From positions 264,964 through 326,066 of the forward strand of contig NZ_KE992171.1 of assembly GCF_000466425.1 (NCBI RefSeq): a stretch of 61,103 bases of DNA, read 5' to 3'. Below, one piece after another: positions 1 through 9,569 of this stretch (position 1 is the first letter of the stretch; every line of letters begins with the position of its first letter). Source of the DNA: Capnocytophaga sp. oral taxon 863 str. F0517. Lineage in GTDB: Bacteria; Bacteroidota; Bacteroidia; Flavobacteriales; Flavobacteriaceae. Under the pieces are notes generated by a model. That model searched no databases. It was not told where the DNA came from and worked only from the letters and a program-made list of their open reading frames with translations. Both the position numbers and the translations under genes were made by a program.

Positions 1-419
1 AAGGTAAAGAGCAAGGCAATAGTATTACTATTGCTGGTAAAGGTATCAGTGTAACCCTTACCAAACAGCCATTTGACAAAACTAAGCATAAGATTACCAA
101 GAAAAAATATAAATATTATGAGGAGTTAATCATTGATGGTAAGAGAGCTCAAGGTACGGACACCTCCTTTATACCTGAAGACCATTACAAGAGTATCATT
201 GTAACTATCAACGGCAAAAATGTATCTATCCCTAAAAGTGCTTATGATGATTTGTACGAAGTAGCTATGTATACTGATAATAATGCGGTATATTATGACA
301 AAGAGGAAGATACAATTTACATTATTGCCCATAATGGTAGTGGTGCCAACGCTTACGAAGTATGTTGGCAAGTAGTAAAAGGAGAGTATAAAACCCGTAT
401 AGTGGGAGATCCGTTCTGA
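1..419 (+). CDS. hypothetical protein, 5' end outside window
   Basis: An open frame enters from the left edge (first full codon at base 3) and stops with TGA at 417-419, giving the last 138 residues of a protein. I do not recognise it. The visible part is rich in Lys, Tyr and beta-prone residues and ends in a stretch around Tyr-Glu-Val-Cys-Trp that reads like a final beta strand. The next gene starts one base after the stop, so the two are probably co-transcribed. Codon use matches the neighbours. It could be a secreted or immunity-type small protein, but no motif settles this. Confidence 0.7.
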   Translation, partial: GKEQGNSITIAGKGISVTLTKQPFDKTKHKITKKKYKYYEELIIDGKRAQGTDTSFIPEDHYKSIIVTINGKNVSIPKSAYDDLYEVAMYTDNNAVYYDKEEDTIYIIAHNGSGANAYEVCWQVVKGEYKTRIVGDPF

Positions 420-420
420 T

Positions 421-1188
421 ATGGAAAAACAAGTACATTTTATTCCTTTCAATATAGAGGATAAATTTCCTTTTCGGTTGGAGTTTATTGAAAAGACAGT
501 TTTCAAAAATACCTATTTTCAGATAACTTACTTAAAGTTTAAGGGGCGAATAAATACCCCTGATGAGCAACAATTATTGGGCTACTTTATAGAAAAGAAT
601 TTAGATGAAAACGCTAAAGCAGTATGTCGCATTTTAGATTTTACAGAATTGATTTTCAACACTGTTCCTAATATAAGAGAGGAAGTGATTATCTCACTTC
701 AAAAAGTATTTTCCAATCCTTTTACAAGCAAACTGGATGCTATCAATTTTTTCCAAGAAAAGAACATCAAAAAGTTTCCCAATGCCTCATATAAGCATTA
801 TGAGCAATTGCCTAAAATGGAAAGATTAGAACGAGATAGCCAGCTAAGCAAAGTAACAATAGAAACATTGCTATCTGAAAATAATACTATTGGAATGCTT
901 AAGCTCATAGGTATTTATCCTTATAAAGGAAGTTTAGAGGCTAATTATATTCAGAACAGTATAGATATATTTGTAGAACTGACTTCTATACAAGCACTTA
1001 TAGTAGATATTACCGATTTCAGTTTAGAATATGATTGGGATAACGATTTGTATGACTTAAAACCTACCCATCCTAAATATGATCATATACCCATCTATTA
1101 TTTGGATAAAGAAAAACGTGATTTTATGTCAGAACACAATAATATGATCCTCAATCTAAATGAAATTAATGGATTATACGAATTTTGA
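421..1188 (+). CDS. hypothetical protein, 255 aa
   Basis: The ATG start lies one base after the upstream stop. The protein has no signal peptide or membrane segment and is acidic and aromatic-rich. The middle third contains a long Lys/Glu/Leu helical stretch, and the last third has many Asp and Tyr residues. I see no known motif. It sits second in a run of four closely packed small genes ahead of the DUF3810 gene. Such runs of unrelated small soluble proteins are typical of immunity-gene arrays, but this is only a suggestion from arrangement. Confidence 0.65.
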   Translation: MEKQVHFIPFNIEDKFPFRLEFIEKTVFKNTYFQITYLKFKGRINTPDEQQLLGYFIEKNLDENAKAVCRILDFTELIFNTVPNIREEVIISLQKVFSNPFTSKLDAINFFQEKNIKKFPNASYKHYEQLPKMERLERDSQLSKVTIETLLSENNTIGMLKLIGIYPYKGSLEANYIQNSIDIFVELTSIQALIVDITDFSLEYDWDNDLYDLKPTHPKYDHIPIYYLDKEKRDFMSEHNNMILNLNEINGLYEF

Positions 1189-1203
1189 AAAGAAATTACA
1201 GAA

Positions 1204-1539
1204 ATGAATACTATAACAGACCTCACAACTATTTGTGCCATACTTAAAGAATTCAAAGCGGATAGTGTTCTTCTGACTCAGTATGCTCCTACATTTAAGA
1301 GAGTAGTGCTGTACCTTACAGAAAAGGACACAACAGCAACCTTATATCTTATAGTCATAGGGAGTAAATATATACAAGGAAATTTCAGCTGGCACAATCC
1401 TTCTTTTGAGATTACCTATAATGAAATAACCCAAGAAAGCCTTATTGAAGATAAGGCAAATGGGTTTTGTCTTATCTGTGATGGAGGGATTATACTTGTA
1501 GAAAGTACTAAAGGAAGTAATTTTGAAATTATACAATGA
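1204..1539 (+). CDS. hypothetical small protein, 111 aa
   Basis: A soluble 111-residue protein with alternating hydrophobic residues suggesting a compact alpha/beta fold. There is no signal peptide and no cysteine or metal motif I can name. It begins 15 bases after the preceding gene, and its stop overlaps the next start in an ATGA arrangement, which points to translational coupling. Function unknown. Confidence 0.6.
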   Translation: MNTITDLTTICAILKEFKADSVLLTQYAPTFKRVVLYLTEKDTTATLYLIVIGSKYIQGNFSWHNPSFEITYNEITQESLIEDKANGFCLICDGGIILVESTKGSNFEIIQ

Positions 1540-1727
1540 AACAATGTATTTGTAACCAGTTAACAGATATTGTAGAGGGGGAATCAATCAAAAACTTTCA
1601 AAGCAAAATAGCTTATAAAGAGATAGCTTTAGAAGTTATGGGGATTTCTTATGCCAAAGGAGGAGACTATTGCTCAGAAACAATTAAGAGTTTTGCGGAA
1701 GGTTATTTGAAAACAGTTGAAATATGA
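1536..1727 (+). CDS. hypothetical small protein, 63 aa
   Basis: A short gene joined to both neighbours by ATGA overlaps (1536-1539 upstream, 1724-1727 downstream). This is the main reason to believe it is translated. The product has three cysteines, two of them near the N terminus, and no membrane segment. I do not recognise a family. A chance frame is possible, but the double overlap makes a real gene more likely. Confidence 0.5.
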   Translation: MKQCICNQLTDIVEGESIKNFQSKIAYKEIALEVMGISYAKGGDYCSETIKSFAEGYLKTVEI

Positions 1728-2794
1728 AAAAAATCCTCACAACTTATGGAAAGCTCCTTTATATAGGGCTATTTGTAGTATTGTATGGGGTTTTCCGCTA
1801 TGAGCCAACACTTACTGAGCAGTGGTATAGTATAGGGCTTTATCCCTATATAGGCAGAACAGTACGTTTTTTGCTCGGTTGGCTTCCTTTTTCTGTGGGA
1901 GATGTGCTCTATACAATACTTCCCTTGGGGGCGGTGTACTATATTGTTAGGTATTTTAAGCAGCTACGTAAGACTCCTCTTCGTTTCCTTAGGAAAGTAG
2001 GGGAGGGACTTGTTCTAGTGGTGAGCTTGTTTTATTTCCTTTGGGGGTTCAACTATTATAGGCAACCCTTATCAGTACAATTGGGTTGGGATTTTTCTTA
2101 TACCGAGGCAGAACTAGAGCAGGCAACCCAAAGACTTATCAAGGAGGCCAATGCCTTACACGAACAATTAGAACCCTCAGCATCACAGGCGGCGAAGATG
2201 CCTTTTACTCCAGCAGAGGTGTATGAGAGGATACCTCAGGGATATAGGGTGCTTTCGTATAAGTTTCCCAGATTTGAGCTCTATACTCCTAGTCTCAAAT
2301 CGTCTTTGTATAGTAAAGTGCTTACCTATATGGGGTATAGTGGCTATCTGAATCCTTTTACAGGAGAGGCGCAGGTCAATGCCTTGGCTACTCATTATAG
2401 CTTTCCAGTAACAGCAGCCCATGAGGTGGCACACCAATTGGGCTATGCCTCGGAAAAGGAAGCCAATTTTATTGGTTTTTTGGCTACTTATCACCATAAG
2501 GAAGCGTATTTTAGGTATAGTGCTACTCTTTTTGCCTTGCGCTATTGTATGAAGGAGGTAAGAGCACTATCTACAGAGCAGCATGATGCCTATAAGGCAC
2601 AACTACGCGTAGGTATTTTAGAAAACTATACAGAGGCTTATCGCTTTTGGACACAGTATGAAAACCCTATGGAAGCGGTTTTCAAGCAAAGTTATGATAC
2701 TTTCCTAAAGGCCAATGCCCAAGAAGGAGGCATACAGAATTATGATTATGTAACGGGAATGCTTATCTACTACCTCACTCATATAGACAGATGA
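1724..2794 (+). CDS. DUF3810 family membrane protein with HExxH motif
   Basis: The N-terminal third holds hydrophobic segments (roughly residues 10-30, 48-75 and 95-112). They are followed by a soluble domain with the zinc-peptidase motif His-Glu-Val-Ala-His at residues 233-237 and a downstream Glu-Lys-Glu-Ala-Asn that could supply the third ligand. This is the pattern of the DUF3810 family, which is common in Bacteroidota and Firmicutes and is thought to be an integral membrane metallopeptidase. No substrate is known. The length of 356 is normal. It starts inside the stop of the preceding small gene and ends 11 bases before the converging kinase gene, with a hairpin between them. Confidence 0.85.
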   Translation: MKKILTTYGKLLYIGLFVVLYGVFRYEPTLTEQWYSIGLYPYIGRTVRFLLGWLPFSVGDVLYTILPLGAVYYIVRYFKQLRKTPLRFLRKVGEGLVLVVSLFYFLWGFNYYRQPLSVQLGWDFSYTEAELEQATQRLIKEANALHEQLEPSASQAAKMPFTPAEVYERIPQGYRVLSYKFPRFELYTPSLKSSLYSKVLTYMGYSGYLNPFTGEAQVNALATHYSFPVTAAHEVAHQLGYASEKEANFIGFLATYHHKEAYFRYSATLFALRYCMKEVRALSTEQHDAYKAQLRVGILENYTEAYRFWTQYENPMEAVFKQSYDTFLKANAQEGGIQNYDYVTGMLIYYLTHIDR

Positions 2795-2818
2795 AAAAGA
2801 GGACTTTAGAAAAGTCCG
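2794..2818 (-). terminator. hairpin between converging genes
   Basis: A 7-bp stem (2801-2807 with 2811-2817, 3-base loop) is followed on the minus strand by a T-rich run. It overlaps the stop codon of the kinase gene and lies just past the DUF3810 stop. It would act mainly for the minus-strand unit. Confidence 0.5.
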
Positions 2819-3420
2819 TGTATAGTGGTATTTATACGTTGGATAACTTCTCCTAAGTCCTCTTGGTTTTGTACAAAATCTACCTTATCTACATCTACAA
2901 TCAGGAGCTTTCCCTTATTGTAACTACCAATCCAATCTTCGTAGCGCTCATTGAGCTTACTGAGGTAGTCTATAGAAATACTACTTTCGTATTCACGACC
3001 TCTTTTTTGAATCTGATTGACCAAATTGGCAATAGAACTCCTTAGGTAAATAAGCAAATCGGGGGGCTGTACGAAGCCTTCCATTAGTTCGAAAAGGGCG
3101 CGATAATTGCGAAAATCTCTTTCGGCCATCAGTCCCATAGCATGCAGGTTGGGGGCAAAGATATAGGCATCCTCATAGATGGTTCTATCCTGAATGAAAT
3201 TCTTCTTGCTTTGGCGAATATCAATAATTTGACGGAAGCGACTATTGAGGAAAAATACCTGTAGGTTGAAGCTCCATCGCTCCATATTGGCATAGAAATC
3301 GTCCAAATATGGGTTGTCCGATACATCTTCGTAATGAGCCACCCACTTGTAATGCTTGGCAAGTAGGGCGGTCAAGGTGGTCTTGCCCGCCCCTATATTT
3401 CCTGCTATAGCAAAGTGCAT
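2806..3420 (-). CDS. deoxynucleoside kinase
   Basis: This is a deoxynucleoside kinase of the dCK/dGK family, which phosphorylates salvaged deoxynucleosides with ATP in the cytoplasm. The P-loop Gly-Asn-Ile-Gly-Ala-Gly-Lys-Thr-Thr lies at residues 7-15. The family features Glu-Asp in the acceptor pocket, the Asp-Arg-Thr motif near residue 78 and an Arg-rich lid (Lys-Arg-Gly-Arg-Glu-Tyr) near residue 140 are all present. The length of 204 is typical of the bacterial form. Substrate preference (deoxyadenosine or deoxyguanosine) cannot be read from the sequence. It follows the Lrp-type regulator by four bases and probably shares its promoter. Confidence 0.9.
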   Translation of the reverse strand: MHFAIAGNIGAGKTTLTALLAKHYKWVAHYEDVSDNPYLDDFYANMERWSFNLQVFFLNSRFRQIIDIRQSKKNFIQDRTIYEDAYIFAPNLHAMGLMAERDFRNYRALFELMEGFVQPPDLLIYLRSSIANLVNQIQKRGREYESSISIDYLSKLNERYEDWIGSYNKGKLLIVDVDKVDFVQNQEDLGEVIQRINTTIHGLF

Positions 3421-3424
3421 ACGA

Positions 3425-3904
3425 TTAATTATTTTCGTCCAATATACACTTGATCATGGAAGTATTTTTGATACTTTGGATGGTGAAAGCACTCTGAATA
3501 TTGGAGATAATATCCAATTTGGAGATCTTATGTACCACAAAGTTCTGATAGTCCTTCATGTCTCTTAGAATCAGTTTCAGCAGAAAGTCATATGGGCCGG
3601 CCATGTAGTAGGCTTCTTGTACTTCGTCCAGGCTGCGGACATATTCTTCAAACTTTTCGAAAAGGGTTTCTTGGTGGCGGACAAGCTTCACCTGGCAATA
3701 AGCCACTAAGGTCTTGCCTAAGGCATCGGGATTGACTACCGCCACATAGTTCTGAATCACATTGAGGGCTTCGAGCTTTTTGATACGCTCATGTACAGGC
3801 GTTATTGAAAGGTTGACTTTCTTAGCCAACTCTTTTACAGATTGTTTGCTATCTCTTTGTAATTCATCTAACAGAATCAAATCAATTTGGTCAAATGTTA
3901 TCAT
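3425..3904 (-). CDS. Lrp/AsnC family transcriptional regulator
   Basis: The N-terminal winged helix-turn-helix (residues about 5-55, including the Arg-Asp-Ser-Lys-Gln-Ser and Pro-Val-His-Glu-Arg segments) is followed by an AsnC-type ligand-binding domain (about 65-145). The length of 159 is normal. Such proteins usually sense amino acids and form octamers. The gene precedes the kinase gene by four bases, with a Bacteroidetes-type promoter upstream. The target genes are not visible. Confidence 0.9.
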   Translation of the reverse strand: MITFDQIDLILLDELQRDSKQSVKELAKKVNLSITPVHERIKKLEALNVIQNYVAVVNPDALGKTLVAYCQVKLVRHQETLFEKFEEYVRSLDEVQEAYYMAGPYDFLLKLILRDMKDYQNFVVHKISKLDIISNIQSAFTIQSIKNTSMIKCILDENN

Positions 3905-3921
3905 ATTTATGTATTTGTCGG

Positions 3922-3929
3922 CAAAGATA
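3922..3929 (-). promoter_or_regulatory. promoter -7 box of the regulator-kinase pair
   Basis: On the minus strand this reads TATCTTTG, matching the Bacteroidetes TAnnTTTG box, 18 bases from the start codon. Confidence 0.6.
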
Positions 3930-3944
3930 CGACTTTATAGTTAA

Positions 3945-6900
3945 TTATTCTACTTTTATCCATTCTCCCTTGTTACGGGTATTGTATTTGTTGCTATACA
4001 TAGCCTCGGCATGGGTACCGGGTAGGTAATAGCTTCCTTTGTAGGAGGCGTTGAGCTTGAGGGTGAATTTCTTAGTTTCTCCAGCGGAGAGGTCGAAATA
4101 GATATAGGCTCTGTCGTCTCGAATATCGGCATAATCCCATCGGCTACTATCGGTATCATAGTCGGTATATCGGGTATTGACAATCTCCCAACCGGAGGGG
4201 ACATATTGGGTCAGGGCTACATTGGAGATCCTACTCTGTGTGGTATTGGTAACCGAGATAGTGCAGGCGAACTGGGTACCTTGTGGGAGGGAAGCTACCG
4301 AAAGGGCTCCTCCCTTATTGGTATAAGAGGTGCTGATCTTCAGTCCATTCTCCTGAACCAGTTCCTTGCCTACAGGTAGGATACCACTGCTGATGACCCT
4401 GGCGTAGAGGGTCACCCCGGACTTGTTCTGTAGGGAGAGCTTGTGATTTCCTACAGAGGCGGCAAGAGCCTTAGAGGCATAGCCACTTTCGCTGCTCGAT
4501 AGGGTACCTTGGTCTTTTGCTAACTGGTAGGAGAGGTTCCAGCTCTTACCGGTCTTGTTCTTGGCCACATAGCGCGCCATCGCATAGAGGCTGTAGGCGG
4601 TCGTCTGGGTGCTGAGCCACTCGGAGGAGGAGAGCTTATCGGAGAGCTCCAAGGCTAAGTCAGCAGCCAAATCCGCTTTGCCTAATAGGAGGGCGGTTTC
4701 CAGTCCCATGGCTTTATTGCGAAGGGGGGAGCCATAGTTGTGATAGTCATCTTCCTGAGCATCGAGCTTCACCTTGCTGAATAAGGTTTCGGCTACTTTC
4801 TTCTGACCAGCTAAGGCATAGGCAGCCGCCAAGCGTGCCCGTGCCGCATTGCTTACCATGGAGGAGGACATCTCCCTGAGCCTATTCATGGAGGCTATAT
4901 CGGCACTATTGGCCAAGGCCAAGGTATAGAGGCGATAAGCCTGCTGGAAAGTAGAGTACTGCCCATCGAATACCCAATTGCGTGCCATCATCTTCTGATA
5001 ACTAAGCCATTTGGCCTTGCTACCTGCTGGCAAGGAGAAGCCACGTTTTTCGGCTTCTATATAGAACTGACCTATGTAGGAAGTCGCCCACTCATCGGCA
5101 TAGTCGGAGCCTTGCCAATAGGAGAAACCTCCGTTGGGTAGCTGATTTTCGGAGAGCTTGCGTATGGTGGCGCTTACATTCTGCTGTACTTCCATTTGTT
5201 GCTTGGTGGAAAGCTTCTCAAAATCAGCCAAATACAACTGAGGGAAGCCCTTGGAGGTCAGCTGTTCCGCACAGCCATGAGGATAGTCGATCAGGTATTT
5301 CAAACGCTGGGCAAGGTTTACCCCAGGGAAGGAGGAGACCTCTAAGACACTGTTAGGGGTGCCTTTTTCTCCGAATGCTTCAAATTCAATAGCTTGAGAG
5401 GCGTTGGGTTGTAGTACCACACGCTTTACCTGATAGGTCTTAGGATTGGGGTTGTACACATCCATTTCTACCTCATAGGAGGATTTCTCTCCTGCCGAGA
5501 TAGCCTCTACCGTCACCTTACCGATACCGGTTTCATTGACCTTGAGGGAGAAATAAGCCATCTTCTCAGCGGGTTCGCTAAAGGAGAGTTGCTGCTGTGC
5601 TTGGCTGGATAGGGCAAATTTCTCATTCGTTTTCACCCGAACAGTAACATTTTTCACCTGTTTTTCATTGGCAAAGACGGTAACCGGTAGGGTGATGGTT
5701 TCCCCTGGTACGGCTTTTCTGGGTAGGGAAGCCAGTACCATTACCGGACTTGTAATGGTGGTGGTTTTCTCTGCACTACCGAAGGCATTTTCTTTGACAT
5801 TGGAGGCTACTACCATCACACGGGCTGAGCCTATGTAGTTGGGGATGTCTATCTGATGGCTTTGGCTTCCTCCCTTGAGGAAGAAAGGCCCTTTTACGAT
5901 GGTCAGCGGCTTGAAGCGGTTGGCTTTTTTAGCCTTGCCGACCCCTAAGTCTTCGTCACCCCCTATGCTAAATATCTGATTGATAGTACCTCCGAAAGCA
6001 CCGATGACATGGGTATAGATATCCCAAGTCTTGACACCCAAGGCGGTTTTGGCAAAGAAGGTATTCCAAGGGTTGGGGGTCTTGAATCGGGTAAGGTCGA
6101 GCAATCCGTCCTCCACAATAGCCAAGGAATAACTCATCGGTTTGCCGGATTTTTCTCTAACCTTGATAGTCACTTGTTTTTCAGGGCGCAACACCTCGGG
6201 CATTTCTATAACGGGTTCCAGCTTCGTCTTGGGGTTGTATACCGAGATAGGCGCGATACCATAGAGGCGAATAGGCGCATCGTTTTGGGTCTGGGCATGG
6301 GGCTGCAAGAGCGTCACATACAGATAGGCATTGGGTGCCATTTCAGCAGTGACAGGTACCTCATAGCTGGTTTTTCCTTTTTGGGTATTGACCCAATAGG
6401 TGGAAAGCACCTTGCTACCATTCTCCACTGAGATCAGCGCACGACCATTGGCATCAGAGGGGAAGGAGACGGTTGCCTTTTCCCCGACCTTATAGTCTTT
6501 CTTATTGGTGGAGAGCATGAGCATGGTTGCCTCGGTACCGGCTTCATCACTATAGTCTCCCAAGGAGTAGAAGCGGGCACCAATACCAGCCTCATGATGG
6601 CTTTGCATATCTTCAACTAAGAGGAAGTAACGACCAGAGGAGGTTCCATCTACAAAGATATTGAAGGAAGCACGTCCATCGCCCCCTGTGGTGGCCTCTT
6701 CAGTGAAGGCTAAGGTCTTGGAGGAGGAGGAGTTATAATTGGAAATGTTATAGTCGGAAACATCCCACCACCAGTTATCATCGATTTTATAAGCATAGAG
6801 CTTCACCCTGTGACCTCCTAGAGGCTTTCCTCTTTCGGAGAGTACCACAGTTTGGAACTTGATATTTTGGCTGGTCTCATAATAATAATCCTCATTCGGT

Positions 6901-9386
6901 GCCTTAATCCCTACATAGGAGGCGAAGGGAGAGAAGGTTGCTGAGGTTACATCGGTACTGAAGTCACCCCCTTGCTCATTGGCTTGGGTAAGGAGGTTGA
7001 TTTTCAGCATTTGGGTAGCATCCTTCAGTTCTTTGGGCAAGAAGAAGAACGAGGTTTTTCCTTGCTCATCAGTACTTCCGCTGAATATGGATAGCTCCTC
7101 AGAGGAGAAGCCAAAGGAGGTATTGTGGAAGGTATAGCTCTCATACCCCTTGAAAGGTTGGGTCTTGGGATAGAGCTTGCCTGTGATGTCTACCTTGATA
7201 TTGCCTGCGGGCACTCCCTGTAGCCAATCCACTTGTAGGAAGGCGTTTTCTCCTTCGCTGGAAATCAATTTTTCCGAAAGACTATTGTTGATTTTCAATC
7301 GGTTGGGTTTGATGGTCTCTACCTTGATCGTTTTGGAATAAGTACTATTGCCTACTACAATTTGACATGTCCAATTACCGGTAAGGGCATTGGGATCGGT
7401 CTTGAGATGGAATAAGTAATGATTCTCGGGGGTTGAGGTCTTGACCAACTGTTGTACGACCTTCCCATTGGGGTCGGAGAAGGTGAGCTTGATAGGGAGA
7501 TTTTCGGGGAGCTTATTGGCAAAATCATTGAAGATAAAGCCTACCGAGATCTCGTCTCCAGGGCGCCATACACCACGTTCAGTATAGATATAGCCATTAC
7601 GTCCTTTATCAAGTTCTAAGCCATCTACCTCGTATTTGCTTACCGATAGGGAAGAACCGTCGTCTATCTTAGCATAGGTGTTGTTCTTATCCTTTCGGGC
7701 AATGGCAAAATAGGCACGTTTGGTAGTGGTAACAAAGGCTTTTCCTTGGTTATCGGTGGTAGCCTCGGCGATTTTTTGTTGTTGATAGTCATAGAGTTCT
7801 ACCTTAGCACCACTTACCGGATCGGTAGTAAGGATATTATTGACCAAGGTGGTATACTCATTATTGGCTCCTCGCTTGACAATCATTCCCAAATCGGTAG
7901 CCAAGATATTGGTCTCTACAGCCCTATTGTAATAGAAGCTACTCTTGCAGGGGTCATCTCTTTCATCCCAGTTATAGTCATAATAGTCGTAGTCATCGTA
8001 ATCACTATCACTCTCTTCAGCTATAGCCAAGTTCTCTTCCTTGATAGGGGTTTTGTCATCATTGCAATTGATTGCATATTCCTGCTTGAAATCTATTTTG
8101 ATGCGATAGATAGCCCCAGGCTCTGGAGAGATGAGCTTGGAAAGATCGATGGCATGGGTACTCCATTTGGAAAGGGCTGTCTTTCCTGCGGCTTGGATAG
8201 GTAATACCTTACGAGCGATGGTAGCTCCCACACGGCGTAGGTTATAGGAACCATTGAGGTTATTGTCCTGCAAGAATTGCAGAATGTTGTTCTGATAGAT
8301 TTTCATCACGCTCACCTCCACAGCCCTAAGGTTGATGGTCTGGAAGTTCACCTTTAAGTTTTGGGAGCTAGGCAGTATGGTACCGTTGCGGACAAAGCGT
8401 ACTTCGGGCTTGATAGGATCGAAAGTTAGCTTACCGCTATAGTCATGGGTCATACGCTCCCCATATTGGCTTCGGATACCTTGGAAGACTCCTATGGTGA
8501 GTTCTTTCTCGAAGTTCTCATCGGCATAGAGCTTGAGGGTATTGCCGGAGAAGGTATAGCGGAGGTCTCCCTCATAACCACTCACTGCGATAAGGCCACG
8601 AAGGTCTTGGCTCTTGTCCAAGGGAGCAGAGAATACGATGCTGAAAGAGTTATACTCGCCCTCATTCTGAAGTAGTTGTACCACACCGAATTGGTCGTTG
8701 GAGGGAATAGTCAGGGAGCTTTCGCCCTGGCTTTCGATATCATAGTCGCTTCCGTCCCAGCTAACACGGAGGGTCTGGGGCTCCTTGGGGGAGTAGATAC
8801 TATCTACGATAAAGGCGATGCGGGTGCTGCGCTCCGAGCCTTGGGGCTTGATACGAAAACGCTTTCCATCCATAGAAGCCGTAATTAGCTCCGGCAATAG
8901 CGCCGGATCGATATTGTCGCTGGCCTCCACATAACCATTGAGAAAATAATAATCTCGGTTATAGGACTGTAAGTCACGGAGATTGACCTCAAAAAGGAGA
9001 CTTTGGGTACGTACATGGAAAACAAACGCTTTTAAGTCCTTTTTCACCTCAAAGAGTTTGTCCAAATGGAAGATAACGCCATACTCCTTATTGTGCTCCA
9101 AGCTCTTAGAAGGGTTGAAGCGAAGCAAGTTTCCTTCAAAGACAACCGAACCTTCCACTTTTTCTGAGAACTCGAAGAGCTGGGAGGGGTCTATATCTTT
9201 GATTTTGTCCTCATCAGGAGCTTCGGTGAGTACCACCTCTATAGGCCCATCGGCGGAAATAGTTCCTGCACTGAAGCCAGTGATATACTCCCGAAATAGG
9301 GCAGGGTCGCTATCCTTCAGTCCACTTTGCTTGGAACAGCCTACCAGTAGCAGCAGTGCTGATAAATAATAAAAAATGTTCCTCAT
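3945..9386 (-). CDS. alpha-2-macroglobulin family lipoprotein
   Basis: A very large lipoprotein of the bacterial alpha-2-macroglobulin family, which traps attacking proteases in the periplasm or at the cell surface. The signal peptide ends in a lipobox with Cys17. Repeated macroglobulin-like beta domains follow, then the bait/thioester half. The thioester motif Gly-Cys-Ala-Glu-Gln is intact, with Cys1372 and Gln1375, so covalent trapping should be possible. A curious Asp/Tyr-rich acidic stretch lies near residues 452-475. The length of 1813 fits the Bacteroidota type. The usual partner pbpC is not adjacent. Several long antisense frames inside this gene are shadows. Confidence 0.93.
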   Translation of the reverse strand: MRNIFYYLSALLLLVGCSKQSGLKDSDPALFREYITGFSAGTISADGPIEVVLTEAPDEDKIKDIDPSQLFEFSEKVEGSVVFEGNLLRFNPSKSLEHNKEYGVIFHLDKLFEVKKDLKAFVFHVRTQSLLFEVNLRDLQSYNRDYYFLNGYVEASDNIDPALLPELITASMDGKRFRIKPQGSERSTRIAFIVDSIYSPKEPQTLRVSWDGSDYDIESQGESSLTIPSNDQFGVVQLLQNEGEYNSFSIVFSAPLDKSQDLRGLIAVSGYEGDLRYTFSGNTLKLYADENFEKELTIGVFQGIRSQYGERMTHDYSGKLTFDPIKPEVRFVRNGTILPSSQNLKVNFQTINLRAVEVSVMKIYQNNILQFLQDNNLNGSYNLRRVGATIARKVLPIQAAGKTALSKWSTHAIDLSKLISPEPGAIYRIKIDFKQEYAINCNDDKTPIKEENLAIAEESDSDYDDYDYYDYNWDERDDPCKSSFYYNRAVETNILATDLGMIVKRGANNEYTTLVNNILTTDPVSGAKVELYDYQQQKIAEATTDNQGKAFVTTTKRAYFAIARKDKNNTYAKIDDGSSLSVSKYEVDGLELDKGRNGYIYTERGVWRPGDEISVGFIFNDFANKLPENLPIKLTFSDPNGKVVQQLVKTSTPENHYLFHLKTDPNALTGNWTCQIVVGNSTYSKTIKVETIKPNRLKINNSLSEKLISSEGENAFLQVDWLQGVPAGNIKVDITGKLYPKTQPFKGYESYTFHNTSFGFSSEELSIFSGSTDEQGKTSFFFLPKELKDATQMLKINLLTQANEQGGDFSTDVTSATFSPFASYVGIKAPNEDYYYETSQNIKFQTVVLSERGKPLGGHRVKLYAYKIDDNWWWDVSDYNISNYNSSSSKTLAFTEEATTGGDGRASFNIFVDGTSSGRYFLLVEDMQSHHEAGIGARFYSLGDYSDEAGTEATMLMLSTNKKDYKVGEKATVSFPSDANGRALISVENGSKVLSTYWVNTQKGKTSYEVPVTAEMAPNAYLYVTLLQPHAQTQNDAPIRLYGIAPISVYNPKTKLEPVIEMPEVLRPEKQVTIKVREKSGKPMSYSLAIVEDGLLDLTRFKTPNPWNTFFAKTALGVKTWDIYTHVIGAFGGTINQIFSIGGDEDLGVGKAKKANRFKPLTIVKGPFFLKGGSQSHQIDIPNYIGSARVMVVASNVKENAFGSAEKTTTITSPVMVLASLPRKAVPGETITLPVTVFANEKQVKNVTVRVKTNEKFALSSQAQQQLSFSEPAEKMAYFSLKVNETGIGKVTVEAISAGEKSSYEVEMDVYNPNPKTYQVKRVVLQPNASQAIEFEAFGEKGTPNSVLEVSSFPGVNLAQRLKYLIDYPHGCAEQLTSKGFPQLYLADFEKLSTKQQMEVQQNVSATIRKLSENQLPNGGFSYWQGSDYADEWATSYIGQFYIEAEKRGFSLPAGSKAKWLSYQKMMARNWVFDGQYSTFQQAYRLYTLALANSADIASMNRLREMSSSMVSNAARARLAAAYALAGQKKVAETLFSKVKLDAQEDDYHNYGSPLRNKAMGLETALLLGKADLAADLALELSDKLSSSEWLSTQTTAYSLYAMARYVAKNKTGKSWNLSYQLAKDQGTLSSSESGYASKALAASVGNHKLSLQNKSGVTLYARVISSGILPVGKELVQENGLKISTSYTNKGGALSVASLPQGTQFACTISVTNTTQSRISNVALTQYVPSGWEIVNTRYTDYDTDSSRWDYADIRDDRAYIYFDLSAGETKKFTLKLNASYKGSYYLPGTHAEAMYSNKYNTRNKGEWIKVE

Positions 9387-9429
9387 AATTCTATTTTTGT
9401 AAGTGATTAAAATTCACCATTCAGTACTG

Positions 9430-9437
9430 CAAATGTA
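9430..9437 (-). promoter_or_regulatory. promoter -7 box of the macroglobulin gene
   Basis: The minus strand reads TACATTTG, a TAnnTTTG match, about 43 bases upstream of the start codon. Confidence 0.55.
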
Positions 9438-9513
9438 CATATAAATTTGTAATTATACAAGCGTTATCTTAAAAAATTATAGAAAAAAATTCTTGAGATT
9501 GGGAAAGTGCTAT

Positions 9514-9549
9514 AAAAAAAGCTACCCTATAGCGTATAGGATAGCTTTT
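9514..9549 (-). terminator. intrinsic terminator of the DUF4293 gene
   Basis: A 15-bp stem with one G-U pair and a 3-base loop is followed on the minus strand by a run of seven T. It lies just past the stop of the DUF4293 gene. Confidence 0.8.
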
Positions 9550-9569
9550 ACACACAAAGTTACTTGGTA

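Noticed and set aside
6009-9369. Several long frames antisense to or in other frames of the macroglobulin gene
   Set aside because: They lack recognisable domains and promoters and mirror the codon pattern of the real gene on the minus strand.
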